A stretch of DNA of 45,798 nucleotides from Candidatus Sumerlaeota bacterium (GCA_030613245.1 JAUWMI010000036.1:1-45798), one strand, 5' to 3'. Shown: positions 17,966 through 27,803, numbered from the stretch's first letter. Numbers and translations: made by a program. The notes: a model not told the origin generated them from the sequence alone.

Positions 17966-18093
17966 GCTCGGGGAATTTCGGTCAGTTTGCATTCAGCCCA
18001 TAAAGTGAATGAAATTCATTGGCTTGACGACCTTGCCTAAGGCTAACAAGTGCTTTTTTGTGCTCGAAATATTCAAAGAGTTCTAAAGCTCAG
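17966..18093. repeat. Dispersed repeat, copy B
   Basis: This is the second copy of the repeat at 1-147, in the same orientation and about 80 percent identical by eye, lacking the 20-base insertion of copy A. It lies at the 3' end of the membrane-protein gene 18090-19877 and overlaps its stop codon. The central GACGACCTTGCCTAAGGCT block is identical in both copies. Confidence 0.75.
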
Positions 18094-19877
18094 CATAACT
18101 TGGGAGATTCTTCCGCGCGGCTCCGTGTTGGGTTTGAGTGTTTGCAAAGACGGATGCCTGCAAGCGTGGCAATGACTATGAGGGTGAGAAGTGATATCCA
18201 GGTGGCCACTGCCCTCACGGGGGTATGCTGGAATACAATCCGGCAATTGTATTGACCAGCAGGAGCGAAGAATTCAATCAAGCCATACGGCGATGAGGAA
18301 TGCGAAGCGACGCGCCTTCCGTTCAAATACACCTGCCATCCGGGAAACCAGAACGTCTGGCAGTGAATCAAGGCAGCTGTATGTACCCTTAGCCGATAGA
18401 TGTATTCCGCAGAACTGAGATAGAGTGGGATTGCGTCTATCGCTCCTTCGCGGGCGAGGAGTGCTTTGTGGGAAAGCGTTGGGGGTAGCTCGGCAATGCC
18501 GCGGGGCATGTAGTCGTCGCCCGTTGTATTGATAAAATGCTCCGGCCCGCCCTGTTGACTTGCCAGTGTGTTAAAGCCACAATACTCGTGGACGAGCGGC
18601 CTGTAGGCCTGAGGCCGACAATAGGGGGCGTATAGTAAAAAGACCAGGATGACTACTAGTGCGCAGATGCACCGCTCGAGCGCATCACTACGTGAAGCAA
18701 CGAGCGTGCTAACATGTCCTCCCAGGAACGAGCTAAGCAGCGCCACCAACACCAGCAGCCGCCAGGGAAACTGAATATAAGAAATCAGTGGCGCATGATC
18801 CCAGATTGCTTTAGCGCAGGGCAGCATGAGGAAAATGAGCGCAAGGAGTGAGACGAGAAAGAAGATCGTTGTGCCTATGTGTTGGGCTTGTTGGCGAAAA
18901 CGTTTGATCAGACAGACAAGGAGTACGATTCCGATGAAAGCCCAGTGGGCTAGGCCCAGTTGAAACGACATTCCATCCACCGGCCCCTTTTCGCTCAATC
19001 CGTAGCCCCAGCCTGGCACGATCAGCTGCCATGGATAGACAAAGTGGTTCGAGTAGTTGAGGTAGTCCTGCGTCAGCACAGTGATCTTTACGTATTTCAT
19101 CTCGGCGAGCGCTGGCAGCCAGTAAAACGCACTGAGCGCAAGGCCAATAGCGAAGCCACCACAAATTGCCACAGTGACGTGCCGCGATTCTCTGCGGAGA
19201 ATCAAAAACAAAGAAAACGCAACCAGTAGAACTGATGCTGCCAGCGCCGAGATGTTATGAGCCAGGATGAGCAGTCCGTATAAAACTGCGAACAGTAGAA
19301 CATTCTGGATTCGCGGCATCCGAGCCAAACGGGTTAATCCCCAGAACACAAACGGTAGGATTCCCATTGCAGTGAACTCTGCAATGTTGCCGCGCACGTA
19401 GATATTCACGATGTGGTATGGCGCCAGCAGGTACGCCGCCGCTGCAACTAACGCCCCGGCAGTTGAGAAATAGAGGCGCGCAAAGAGATACATACCCAGG
19501 CCGGCTAGCACTATGGCGAGTGCAAAAGCTAGTTTCACACATGCAGGGATGGAAAAACGAACCAGGCGAAAGAGTTCGCCGACATAAAACGCCAGCGGTG
19601 AGTAGTAGTTCAGAAACGGATATCCGTAACCGCCATTCAGATTGGGAAACCAGCGGGCATAGAGCTGGCCATGGTGCACTGCATCGTCCACCTCAGCAAG
19701 CCGTACAAGATTGTGGAGATATTCATGGGATTCAAAAAACTCTGGCCTGGTAAGAGGCAGCGCCAGGTAAATCGAGCAGATAAGAATCACTGCAACCGGG
19801 TAGTACTTATCCAAGAGGCTGAAAATTCGTTTCAGCGATCCGGTTCCTGATTCGGCGGCCTGCGATTGGCTGCGCAT
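18090..19877 (-). CDS. Polytopic membrane protein, PTPS-related / YfhO-like
   Basis: The 595 residues contain a dozen or so hydrophobic segments. It resembles the 6-pyruvoyl-tetrahydropterin-synthase-related membrane family and the YfhO/GT-C group: LALPLTRPEFFESHEYLHNL (a first periplasmic loop with acidic residues, as in GT-C enzymes), RWFPNLNGGYGYPFLNYYSP, APYHIVNIYVRGNIAEFTA, and a C-terminal periplasmic beta domain (FWFPGWQVYLNGRRV) before a last membrane segment. Such proteins are thought to move sugars from lipid carriers, but this has not been shown for the family. It is the last gene of the seven-gene minus-strand operon, 18 bases after its neighbour. Its stop lies in repeat copy B. 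Confidence 0.75.
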   Translation of the reverse strand: MRSQSQAAESGTGSLKRIFSLLDKYYPVAVILICSIYLALPLTRPEFFESHEYLHNLVRLAEVDDAVHHGQLYARWFPNLNGGYGYPFLNYYSPLAFYVGELFRLVRFSIPACVKLAFALAIVLAGLGMYLFARLYFSTAGALVAAAAYLLAPYHIVNIYVRGNIAEFTAMGILPFVFWGLTRLARMPRIQNVLLFAVLYGLLILAHNISALAASVLLVAFSLFLILRRESRHVTVAICGGFAIGLALSAFYWLPALAEMKYVKITVLTQDYLNYSNHFVYPWQLIVPGWGYGLSEKGPVDGMSFQLGLAHWAFIGIVLLVCLIKRFRQQAQHIGTTIFFLVSLLALIFLMLPCAKAIWDHAPLISYIQFPWRLLVLVALLSSFLGGHVSTLVASRSDALERCICALVVILVFLLYAPYCRPQAYRPLVHEYCGFNTLASQQGGPEHFINTTGDDYMPRGIAELPPTLSHKALLAREGAIDAIPLYLSSAEYIYRLRVHTAALIHCQTFWFPGWQVYLNGRRVASHSSSPYGLIEFFAPAGQYNCRIVFQHTPVRAVATWISLLTLIVIATLAGIRLCKHSNPTRSRAEESPKLC

Positions 19878-19895
19878 CAGTTCGATTGCTCTCCT

Positions 19896-20390
19896 TCACT
19901 TTTTCTGATACGTTTGGAGCAGAAACTCTTCCAAAGCGGAAAAGTCAGTAAAGATCCGTGTTGCACATCCAATGATCCATCCACTGACGTCTTGAAGCGG
20001 CACGCCGAGCACCAGGTAGACAGTAATTTTGTTCACATATGCCACTGTGAGTTCGCCGTGGGTGCCCCCACCGCGCATCACATGCTTATCCCAGTAGCAG
20101 ATTACATAGTCGGTCTGCTCCTGCAGAAATGTGATATCTCGGTCCAATATGCGGCGTACAACTCTCACAAAACGTTCAGTGTCCTCTACTTTCCATTCAC
20201 GGAAGAAGCGCTTCTCCTCGTCGGTGAGTACGTCGAACTCTTCGGTCGTGGGATCGAAAACCCGATGTCCGAGCGTGTGTGTGAGAAAGTCGCCTAATGT
20301 ATTGCGCCAGCCCTTTCCGCCATCAGGTGCATGTTCAATAGCGCCGGACAGGTAGGCGGTCGGCAGGTGCTCTGTATGTTGCTTTCGCAT
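19896..20390 (-). CDS. Nucleoside 2-deoxyribosyltransferase-like protein
   Basis: This 164-residue soluble protein has the layout of the nucleoside 2-deoxyribosyltransferase-like Rossmann family: N-terminal TAYLSGAIEHAPDGGKGWR, a middle Asp (DRDITFLQEQTDYVICYWD), and GGGTHGELTVAY, where Glu113 would be the catalytic nucleophile. Related small proteins include ones that hydrolyse or exchange nucleoside bases, but activity here is not established. It lies inside a glycan operon, 11 bases downstream of the Wzy/TPR gene and 18 bases upstream of the membrane-protein gene. That suggests a role tied to nucleotide or nucleotide-sugar turnover, though this is inference. No signal peptide is present. 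Confidence 0.62.
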   Translation of the reverse strand: MRKQHTEHLPTAYLSGAIEHAPDGGKGWRNTLGDFLTHTLGHRVFDPTTEEFDVLTDEEKRFFREWKVEDTERFVRVVRRILDRDITFLQEQTDYVICYWDKHVMRGGGTHGELTVAYVNKITVYLVLGVPLQDVSGWIIGCATRIFTDFSALEEFLLQTYQKK

Positions 20391-20401
20391 ATAGAGTGCC
20401 G

Positions 20402-22525
20402 TTACTCGCGGCTACGCAGCTCGCGGGCATTTGTTAGGATCGTGATCCTGCGCTCTAACGTTTCGGCGGCTTTCGTATTTCCTGATGCGCGACAACATGT
20501 CACCATCATCTTGAGAATCTCCAGGTTATCTGGCTCGTCACGACTGATCCGGGTAAGGATGCTGAGCGCGGCATCATACCTGTTCAGGTGCATGAGAGCG
20601 AGAGCATGATTACGGCGATTCTTACGTGCGACATCAGATTCGATTTCGCTTGCCCGCTCCAAATATTCAACGGCTTGTTCATACTGCCCAGCCGCCAGAT
20701 ATAAGTTGCCAAGATTGCTAAGCGCAGCTGCATTTACCGGATTAAGGCTAATGGCTGTGTGAAACGAGTCAACTGCGCGGGTATAGTCACCCAACTGCGC
20801 GTAGCACAAGCCGAGGCGATTATGAATTGGGGGAAAGTTCGGTTCCAATCTCAGCCAGTATTCATAATATTCACGCGCTTCATGAAAGTTTTCCATATTG
20901 CGATACGTGTCAGCCAGTAGCGAAATGGTATCAATGTTTTTCCGGTCATTGGCCAGTGCTCGTTGAAGAGACTTAAGGGCATCGGTGTAGTTGCGGCGGT
21001 CAAAGCTCTCTCGTGCCTGCTGATTGTGATAGCTCGCGACGTATGGCCGAAATGAAAGCGTTGAGTAGAGCGACATCACGCCCACCAGCCCGATACTGCC
21101 GAGGACAAGATACAGGGCTGATCTTTGCGGAACTCTATGTAAAGATGTTGTGCTTGCGAACCCTGCGGAGTGCGTATTTCGGGCAAGGCCAGCCAGCAGA
21201 CCCAGAGTTACCCAAAACAGCAGGGCTGATGCCGGGTTGTAGAGGTTAAAGTCGAAAAACGATTGAGTGAGCGTGGCACTGAGGCCGCTGATGAGACCAA
21301 CCTGCAGGATTGTTCGCTGCGAAGGCGAGCCGCGCTTGCTGTTGAGCTGGCGCAGCGAGTGAACTGCGACGAGTCCAACAATTATCAGGAAAGTTGCAAG
21401 TCCGAGCACTCCGGCCTCTGCCAGCAGGTTAAGGTAATCATTATGAGTACGCACCTGACGCGTGCGACCGAAAATATCCTGGTGGTGCCAGAGTTGCTCG
21501 CTCTTGTAGAGGGGAAAGACAAATTGATAGTTTCCAACACCGACGCCCAATATCGGATGATGCGCCACCATCCGCATCGTGTCGCGCCACGTGAGCAGAC
21601 GATAGATATTCGTCTCTTTGCGCGTAGTGAAGATCGAGACGACCCGCTCTATTGTTCTTCCGGAATCAAGAATGCAGTAGCTGGTCACAACCATAATGCT
21701 CCCCACGCACACGATCAAAAGCTTTTTGGCTTCTCTGCGCAAAAGATTGCGGAAATGCTGCACAGGCGAGCCAATTGCATATCGGGTATAGAGAATGGAG
21801 AACACCAGGGCACTCACAGCCAGGCCGACCAGCCCGCCCCGGCTTTGTGTCAGAAACAGATGCATTACTGCCGAGATCAAAGCAATAAAGAAGAACAGCC
21901 GTGCCCTCAGCCGGCGGGTAATAATTAGCGCACTCGCTAACAGAGGAATCGTTCCAATCAGGTATTGTGCCGTGAAATTTAGATTCCCCATGGTTGAGAC
22001 TGGAGCTTTCTGCAGCTCAAGAAGGACAACATCAATCCCATTATACTGCAGAAATCCGTACAGAGCGATAGCAATCACCGTGGCTGCGAGAAGATGAACG
22101 ATTGCGGTCGTGAACTCTGGGTGTACTGATTGGCGAAACGCCCAGAACGCCATTACCAGGCAGGCCAGGATCACTTCACAGTTCCATAACCCTGCGTGCA
22201 GATTCACTGCTGTTGTGAGAGAAAGGATATTAATGGCGGCATAAACAAGAAGGAGCAGCGGGAATATGCGGAGTTGTGCTGTTCTCTTTTTCACCCCGCA
22301 TGTGAGGACATAAACAAAGATGATCAGTAAGCAGAGCAGACCGAGAAATCCCAGCATTGCTGCCTTCACGTCCGTATATGCGGTGTACATCCGGGGCTGG
22401 AACACGAGCGGAATAACGAGCAGAGCGGTAAATCCGACGAGCGTAATCAGGCGGTCGAGTGTATGGGGAACAAGTGATGAGTGGGAGAAAAACAGCGAGG
22501 GATTGTGGGTGCTGACCTTTTTCAT
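20402..22525 (-). CDS. O-antigen ligase/polymerase (Wzy_C) with C-terminal TPR domain
   Basis: The first 480 or so of 707 residues form about a dozen membrane segments and contain the O-antigen ligase family stretch TQSRGGLVGLAVSALVFSIL and a large periplasmic loop ending in THNDYLNLLAEAGVLGLATF. Such enzymes join or polymerise lipid-linked glycans at the outer face of the inner membrane. Residues from about 500 on are tetratricopeptide repeats (NRLGLCYAQLGDYTRAVDSF, ALSNLGNLYLAAGQYEQAVE). The fusion is common in deep-branching bacteria, where function (glycan ligase or protein O-glycosylation) is unsettled. It sits between the anchored TPR gene and the deoxyribosyltransferase-like gene in the operon. 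Confidence 0.85.
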   Translation of the reverse strand: MKKVSTHNPSLFFSHSSLVPHTLDRLITLVGFTALLVIPLVFQPRMYTAYTDVKAAMLGFLGLLCLLIIFVYVLTCGVKKRTAQLRIFPLLLLVYAAINILSLTTAVNLHAGLWNCEVILACLVMAFWAFRQSVHPEFTTAIVHLLAATVIAIALYGFLQYNGIDVVLLELQKAPVSTMGNLNFTAQYLIGTIPLLASALIITRRLRARLFFFIALISAVMHLFLTQSRGGLVGLAVSALVFSILYTRYAIGSPVQHFRNLLRREAKKLLIVCVGSIMVVTSYCILDSGRTIERVVSIFTTRKETNIYRLLTWRDTMRMVAHHPILGVGVGNYQFVFPLYKSEQLWHHQDIFGRTRQVRTHNDYLNLLAEAGVLGLATFLIIVGLVAVHSLRQLNSKRGSPSQRTILQVGLISGLSATLTQSFFDFNLYNPASALLFWVTLGLLAGLARNTHSAGFASTTSLHRVPQRSALYLVLGSIGLVGVMSLYSTLSFRPYVASYHNQQARESFDRRNYTDALKSLQRALANDRKNIDTISLLADTYRNMENFHEAREYYEYWLRLEPNFPPIHNRLGLCYAQLGDYTRAVDSFHTAISLNPVNAAALSNLGNLYLAAGQYEQAVEYLERASEIESDVARKNRRNHALALMHLNRYDAALSILTRISRDEPDNLEILKMMVTCCRASGNTKAAETLERRITILTNARELRSRE

Positions 22526-22579
22526 AGTTCTTGTCTAAAACGTTGGCCGCAGACAAAACAGTGGGCCTGTCTGTACAGG

Positions 22580-23572
22580 CTATTTCAGATCTTGTTCTAT
22601 ATAGACGCGTTCTGGCGCTGCAGGAGCCAGCCGGAGATAGGTCTGGTAGTTCTCGCGCATTTGTTCTGTGTTGCCCAATGCGCGATATACTTCGCCGCGC
22701 AAGTAGTAATTGCGCGCCTCTTTGGGGTTACGCGTAATGGCCTCGTTCAGAAGTTCAAGAGCCCGCGAGTAGTCTTTTCTTAGATAGTGCAGCAAACCCA
22801 AGAACGCCACACCATCCGGTAAGAGTTGTCCGGCATCGTAGTGGCGTTTAAAAAACGCCAGTGCCCGGGTGTAATCTCCGGTCTTTTCGCCAAACTTTAT
22901 CAGTCGGGCGAAAGCAGCCTCATCTTCTGGATGTCGCAGGTAATCTGTAAGGTATTCGAATAGTGCGAGGGCGGAATTACCCAATTGTAAATAGTAATCA
23001 CCAAGCACCAGATGTAGATCAGATTGCGACGCTCCATAGCGCTGTGCCGTCTTCAGGGCCGTAATGGCCTGGGGAATGTTGCCCGCAACAGCGCAGGCCT
23101 TGGCAAATAGATACCAGTCGAGCGACGCCGTGTGCTTCGGTTTTGGATTCATAGCGAGCGATGAGAGAAAATATCGTACCGCCTCGTCGTATGCATGGCG
23201 CGAGTAGGCATTCTCTGCCAGAAGCCGCAACGGTGTTGCAGGATGTGCCATGGTTTGCAGGGCGCGAAGCAACTCGCGCTTGGCCTCGTCCAGGCGTCCT
23301 TGACGTTGATAAAACGCTCCGAGGAAGTAATGCGCATAGCCGTTGTGTGGATTGTATTTGATGGCCTTGAGCAATGCAGGTTCTGCTTCATAGGCTGCCG
23401 GGGTGTTGATCTTTAGCTTACTTTCGTAAGTATAGATTTCCGAGAGAAACTGTTTGATGCCCAGCAATGTAAGCTGTGAAAAGAGCACGACGCCCGCGAT
23501 GCAAATCCCGATCCGCAGCAGCAGGCGAGAGGTAAATTGACGGCTCTCTGCTTTTCCTCGTGCTTGCCTCAT
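22580..23572 (-). CDS. Membrane-anchored TPR protein
   Basis: The 330-residue protein has one N-terminal membrane segment (about residues 18-42, LLRIGICIAGVVLFSQLTLL) and then a run of tetratricopeptide repeats, for example NGYAHYFLGAFYQRQGRLDE, LHLVLGDYYLQLGNSALALF and ARNYYLRGEVYRALGNTEQM. TPR domains are protein-binding scaffolds; this one would face the periplasm. It lies between the Wzy/TPR gene (54 bases downstream) and a membrane-protein gene (14 bases upstream), so a scaffold for the glycan enzymes is a reasonable inference. Confidence 0.82.
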   Translation of the reverse strand: MRQARGKAESRQFTSRLLLRIGICIAGVVLFSQLTLLGIKQFLSEIYTYESKLKINTPAAYEAEPALLKAIKYNPHNGYAHYFLGAFYQRQGRLDEAKRELLRALQTMAHPATPLRLLAENAYSRHAYDEAVRYFLSSLAMNPKPKHTASLDWYLFAKACAVAGNIPQAITALKTAQRYGASQSDLHLVLGDYYLQLGNSALALFEYLTDYLRHPEDEAAFARLIKFGEKTGDYTRALAFFKRHYDAGQLLPDGVAFLGLLHYLRKDYSRALELLNEAITRNPKEARNYYLRGEVYRALGNTEQMRENYQTYLRLAPAAPERVYIEQDLK

Positions 23573-23586
23573 AAAGCCTTCGCTGG

Positions 23587-25590
23587 TTATCCCCTTTTTC
23601 CGGGAGTTTCTCTTACTCGACTGCTGGTCTCAATATCTCCAAAGCCTTCGAGCGGGACGTAGCCGTAAATGCGGATGTCCTGATCGTCGTAACAGATGGA
23701 CATCCGTAGGTACTGTCCGAGGAGCAACTGGCAAAAATCAAGCATTTTCTGTGTCACTGTGGATTTATGAATGATAAAATAGTCTACCTGGAGATAGGTC
23801 ATCTCTTCAAGCACGATTCCCTTGACATTGTCGCTGGGAATGGCGGGCAAAGGAGAGGACGAGTCCTCCGGGTTGAGCATTCGGAGTAAAAGGTAGTTCT
23901 TGTAAAACTCCTCCGTGCTCCTGTCGAGGCTCGTGTAAAATGCGTTAACCAGGCGATGGCGGTGAATGGTTTGCAGATAGAAAAACTTCGACGTATCGCC
24001 TCCAGCGATTTCCATAAAAACGGCCTCGCGAGGCACCTTTGCCAACTGATAATATACTGACGGAATGTTAATCCGAACCAGTGGATGGGGAATAGTCAGC
24101 CGCTCGGCAAAAAGGGTAAGGGCGATCACTATAGTCAGCGCAACGCACCGCGATCGGGTAAGGCGAAGAGTCTCGAACAGTCCTCTCAGATTACATCCGA
24201 GGAACACTGCCAAGGCGAAAAGGACAATGCCACTGAAGCGGGAGAAGACACGGATGCCGTCGGTAACAGGAAGCATGTGAAGGAGCACACCGGGCAGGAC
24301 AATCACATTGGACGACAAAAAGCCGACATGCAATATGCCATTCAGCTTGAGCACCGGGCCGAGCGACAGGATGAAAAACACGAGGCCTGTCACCAGCCAG
24401 AAGCGAGCGGTAGTGCGCCGGCGAAGAACCACCAGTGTGATGATCGTGAGGATCATAACTGTGCACCCAGGAAAATTCTGAAACTCTCCCGTTGTCTTCA
24501 GGCCGTATAAGTCATCTGTGAGAAAATGGAACTTATTATCCAGAAATCTCACTGCGGCAGTGGGTAGCAGGTAGCTCAGAGGATCAGCACCATAGTAAAT
24601 CTTGGCTGGCAGAATGCGCTCCTTAAATGGTGTTTCGTCGCCATATTGTTTCAGCAAAGGGACGGCGTAGGGGAGCACAGGGAGAATCATCAGGACAATT
24701 AGCAGGCTAAAGTTGACCAGGTGCTTGTTCAGGGACGGGTGCTGGCGCTGACTGTACAGAATTACGACGAGGTAAATCCCTATAGCTCCAAGAAACACTA
24801 ACACAGCAGTGATATCGAACGATAGAGCGATAAACAACAGGGCTGCCCCTACCAGGAAAAACGGCCGCAGCGGCTTTTCTCGCAGACGGAAGGCCTCGCT
24901 CCGTGCCTGAATAATTCGATACCCAAGATAGAGTGCCAAAAGGAACGAGAGACTCACCAGATGATACCAGGAGGTGAACAGGTTGGCCAAAAACGCCATG
25001 GCAGTGAAGATTGCATAGCGCCGATGCTTGGTCTTTAACATCCTGATGAATAGCCACAGTGTTAGTGGAATCCAGTGGGTGCTGAAGATGTGAAGATGAT
25101 ATAGCTGCGCAAAATGAAACGGGGAAAAGGAAAAAATACAGCCCGCCAGGAAGGCCCCATACACACCTCCGTCTAGCTCCCGCACAAGCAAGAACGTGAA
25201 AAATGCCGTTAGTGTCAGGATTGCAATCAAGTAGATATTATAGATTGTGATCAAAGAACAGAATTGCTGGAGAGGAATACTCAGCACGCAGTTGAACAGA
25301 CTCAGCGGTGTGAACAGAAGAGAATATCCCTTGGGATATGCCTGATAGTACGTATAAAGAGGGGTTGTATGGAGATCCAGAAGGGCGGTTTTCACCCACC
25401 AGAACCCCCAGAGGAAACATATGACGTCGCCCTCGGGCAGCGGCCCTGAGAATTTTTCTTGAATCATTGAGCTTGTTGGATGAAGCGGCAGAGGGAAAGT
25501 AGAAAGGCAGGCAAGGATAAGATAGATGAAGAGAAAGACAAGCAGGGAGGAAGCTGCGGTTTTGGAACGGCTATGGTGAGCTTTGGGCAC
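23587..25590 (-). CDS. Large polytopic membrane protein, GT-C-like
   Basis: The 667-residue protein has around 12 hydrophobic segments and a short cytoplasmic N terminus. After the first segment comes a long extracytoplasmic loop (SGPLPEGDVICFLWGFWWVK) of the kind in GT-C glycosyltransferases that hold acidic catalytic residues. The segment IFSFSPFHFAQLYHLHIFST resembles the HxxH-rich loops of the uncharacterised YfhO/DUF-type proteins in related phyla. The last 150 residues form a soluble domain. The start is a GTG at 25590 with GGTGGAAG just upstream. No family beyond 'GT-C-like' is secure. It is 47 bases downstream of relA and 14 upstream of the TPR gene. Confidence 0.65.
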   Translation of the reverse strand: MPKAHHSRSKTAASSLLVFLFIYLILACLSTFPLPLHPTSSMIQEKFSGPLPEGDVICFLWGFWWVKTALLDLHTTPLYTYYQAYPKGYSLLFTPLSLFNCVLSIPLQQFCSLITIYNIYLIAILTLTAFFTFLLVRELDGGVYGAFLAGCIFSFSPFHFAQLYHLHIFSTHWIPLTLWLFIRMLKTKHRRYAIFTAMAFLANLFTSWYHLVSLSFLLALYLGYRIIQARSEAFRLREKPLRPFFLVGAALLFIALSFDITAVLVFLGAIGIYLVVILYSQRQHPSLNKHLVNFSLLIVLMILPVLPYAVPLLKQYGDETPFKERILPAKIYYGADPLSYLLPTAAVRFLDNKFHFLTDDLYGLKTTGEFQNFPGCTVMILTIITLVVLRRRTTARFWLVTGLVFFILSLGPVLKLNGILHVGFLSSNVIVLPGVLLHMLPVTDGIRVFSRFSGIVLFALAVFLGCNLRGLFETLRLTRSRCVALTIVIALTLFAERLTIPHPLVRINIPSVYYQLAKVPREAVFMEIAGGDTSKFFYLQTIHRHRLVNAFYTSLDRSTEEFYKNYLLLRMLNPEDSSSPLPAIPSDNVKGIVLEEMTYLQVDYFIIHKSTVTQKMLDFCQLLLGQYLRMSICYDDQDIRIYGYVPLEGFGDIETSSRVRETPGKRG

Positions 25591-25637
25591 AGTCTTCCAC
25601 CCGAATTGCCAGCTGCCGCAGGATTTCAGCAGCCGGC

Positions 25638-27803
25638 TTAGTAGTTATGGCGAAGAGTGCGTGTAAGCGAGATGACGCCATTTACATTCTTCAGCCGGTT
25701 AAGGAGATCATTAATCTGGTTGGCATTCTCAACCAGGATCTGGAATTTGAGGATGGCCTGGCCCTTCTGGCTATAGCTCTTCGAATGGCTGCCAAGGATC
25801 ATCAGATTCATCGAAGAGATGACGCTGGTGAGATCCTTCAGCAGGCCTGTGCGATCGCGCGACACCACTTTTACGAGAACCTTACTATATGTTGGCTGGT
25901 TGACGTCCCACTGTGTCGGAATCAGGCGCGATTTATCTTGACTCGACTGGACGATGAGGTGGCGCAAACTGGCACATTCTTCCTTGTGGATAGAAACTCC
26001 GCGTCCGCGGGTCACAAAGCCGACAATTGGATCACCCGGAATTGGACTACAGCAGCCTGCAAAGCGTACAAGCGGGTCTTGCACTCCAGCGATCACCACT
26101 CCGGGGGTGCTACGCCGCTGTGCCCGAGAGGGCTTGGCCGGCTCAGGTTTTTGCGGCTCCGGAGTGAGTTTCGCTACCACCTGGCCAGCGATTATGCTTC
26201 CAAAGCCGATTTCTGCAAGCAGTTCCTCGAAAGAGTTAGCGCGAAAGGCGCGCAAATGCGGTGCAAGCCTATCTGGAAGCTCAGCCTGAGTTATCGTGAG
26301 ATTTTTTGCCCTGGTTGCCTTCCAGAGAAGATCTTTGCCCTGCTGGATGTCCGCCTCGTAGTTTTTGGATTTAAAATAGTGGCGAATCTTATTGCGCGCG
26401 CGGCTTGTCTTAACAATATCCAGCCAGTCCTGAGATGGGTGCCCGGTTTTGGAGGTGATAATTTCTACCATGTCGCCATTGTGCAAAGTATATCTGAGTG
26501 GGACGTACTTCTTATTCACCCGGGCGCCAATACAGTGCTCGCCGATCTCAGTATGGATGTGATAGGCAAAGTCAATTGGCGTTGAATCCTTGGGAAGCTC
26601 GACTACGTCGCCCTTCGGGCTAAAGCAGAACACAATATCGGCAAACACGTCTTCTTTCAGGGCGTTGAGAAAATCGCTGGGATCGCGGATGTCCTTGATC
26701 CATTCAGTGAGCTGACGCAGCCAGAGGAGCTTCTGGTCAATCTCCTCCTCTTGCGTGCGCCCTTCTTTATAGAGCCAGTGCGCGGCTATGCCTTCTTCCG
26801 CCACTTTGTGCATGTCGGAAGTGCGGATTTGAATTTCAGTGACCTCGCCACCAAGGCCGACAACGGTAGTATGGATTGACTGGTACATGTTCTCCTTCGG
26901 CAGGGCAATGTAGTCTTTAAAACGGCCGGGAATCGGACGCCAGACCGAATGCACAAGGCCAAGAATGTCGTAGCACTGCTCAAGCGTTTCGGTAACGATC
27001 CGCAGGGCGGAGAGGTCGTAAATTTCGTCGAAGCTCAGATGCTGTTTTTGCATCTTTTGAAAGATGCTATAGAAGTGCTTGGATCGGCCTTGAATAGTTG
27101 CCGAAATATCATGCCGCTCCATGTGGTCGCGCAGATAAGCGATCGAGCGTTGAATCAGGACTTCGCGCTGCGCCTTTTTGCGAGCAACGTTCTGGGTGAT
27201 CTCCTGATAGGCTTCCGAATGGAGATACGACATGGCCAGATCTTCGAGTTCCGATCTAATACGGGTCATACCGAGGCGATTTGCTAGTTGGGCGTAAATG
27301 TCCAGTGTGTCGCGTGAAATGCTGAGCTGTTTGTCCAGGGGAAGATACTGAAGGGTGCGCATGTTATGCAGCCGATCGCTGAGCTTTATGATAATGACCC
27401 GGATGTCTATAGCCATAGCGAGGATCATCTTGCGTAGGTTCTCAACCTGTTCTTCTCGGGCAGAGCGAAATCTAAGAGTTGAAATTTTCGTGACGCCCTC
27501 AACCAGTTCTGGAATAGGCGATGGGAACTCTGCCTTCATGGTTTCATATGCGATGTCCGTATCTTCCAGGACGTCGTGGAGCAATCCTGCACATATGGAG
27601 GCGGAATCCATGCGCAACTCCGTGAGGATGATGGCAACTTCGAGGCAATGGTAGATATGAGGCGTGCCGGACATACGCAGCTGGCCTTTGTGTGCGGCAG
27701 AGGCAAATGCGTACGCCCTGTCAATCAGCGCAATCTCTTGCTCAGTGTAGCACTGCTTTACTTCCTCAAACTGATCTATCGGCGATGGCGGTGCCGTTGT
27801 CAT
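25638..27803 (-). CDS. rel: Bifunctional (p)ppGpp synthetase/hydrolase
   Basis: This Rel/SpoT protein makes and degrades the stringent-response alarmone. The N-terminal HD hydrolase has HKGQLRMSGTPHIYHCLEVA and the LLHDVLEDTD metal motif. The synthetase has FDEIYDLSALRIV and GRFKDYIALPKENMYQSIHT. The RFKD tetrad (RXKD type, not the EXDD of monofunctional RelA) predicts both activities. A TGS domain (VVELPKDSTPIDFAYHIHTE) and a C-terminal ACT domain follow. I start at the ATG 27803, nine bases after AAGGAAGG, not at the GTG 27830 that overlaps the GH57 gene. Its place in a glycan operon is unusual, as it is usually found with other housekeeping genes. Confidence 0.94.
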   Translation of the reverse strand: MTTAPPSPIDQFEEVKQCYTEQEIALIDRAYAFASAAHKGQLRMSGTPHIYHCLEVAIILTELRMDSASICAGLLHDVLEDTDIAYETMKAEFPSPIPELVEGVTKISTLRFRSAREEQVENLRKMILAMAIDIRVIIIKLSDRLHNMRTLQYLPLDKQLSISRDTLDIYAQLANRLGMTRIRSELEDLAMSYLHSEAYQEITQNVARKKAQREVLIQRSIAYLRDHMERHDISATIQGRSKHFYSIFQKMQKQHLSFDEIYDLSALRIVTETLEQCYDILGLVHSVWRPIPGRFKDYIALPKENMYQSIHTTVVGLGGEVTEIQIRTSDMHKVAEEGIAAHWLYKEGRTQEEEIDQKLLWLRQLTEWIKDIRDPSDFLNALKEDVFADIVFCFSPKGDVVELPKDSTPIDFAYHIHTEIGEHCIGARVNKKYVPLRYTLHNGDMVEIITSKTGHPSQDWLDIVKTSRARNKIRHYFKSKNYEADIQQGKDLLWKATRAKNLTITQAELPDRLAPHLRAFRANSFEELLAEIGFGSIIAGQVVAKLTPEPQKPEPAKPSRAQRRSTPGVVIAGVQDPLVRFAGCCSPIPGDPIVGFVTRGRGVSIHKEECASLRHLIVQSSQDKSRLIPTQWDVNQPTYSKVLVKVVSRDRTGLLKDLTSVISSMNLMILGSHSKSYSQKGQAILKFQILVENANQINDLLNRLKNVNGVISLTRTLRHNY

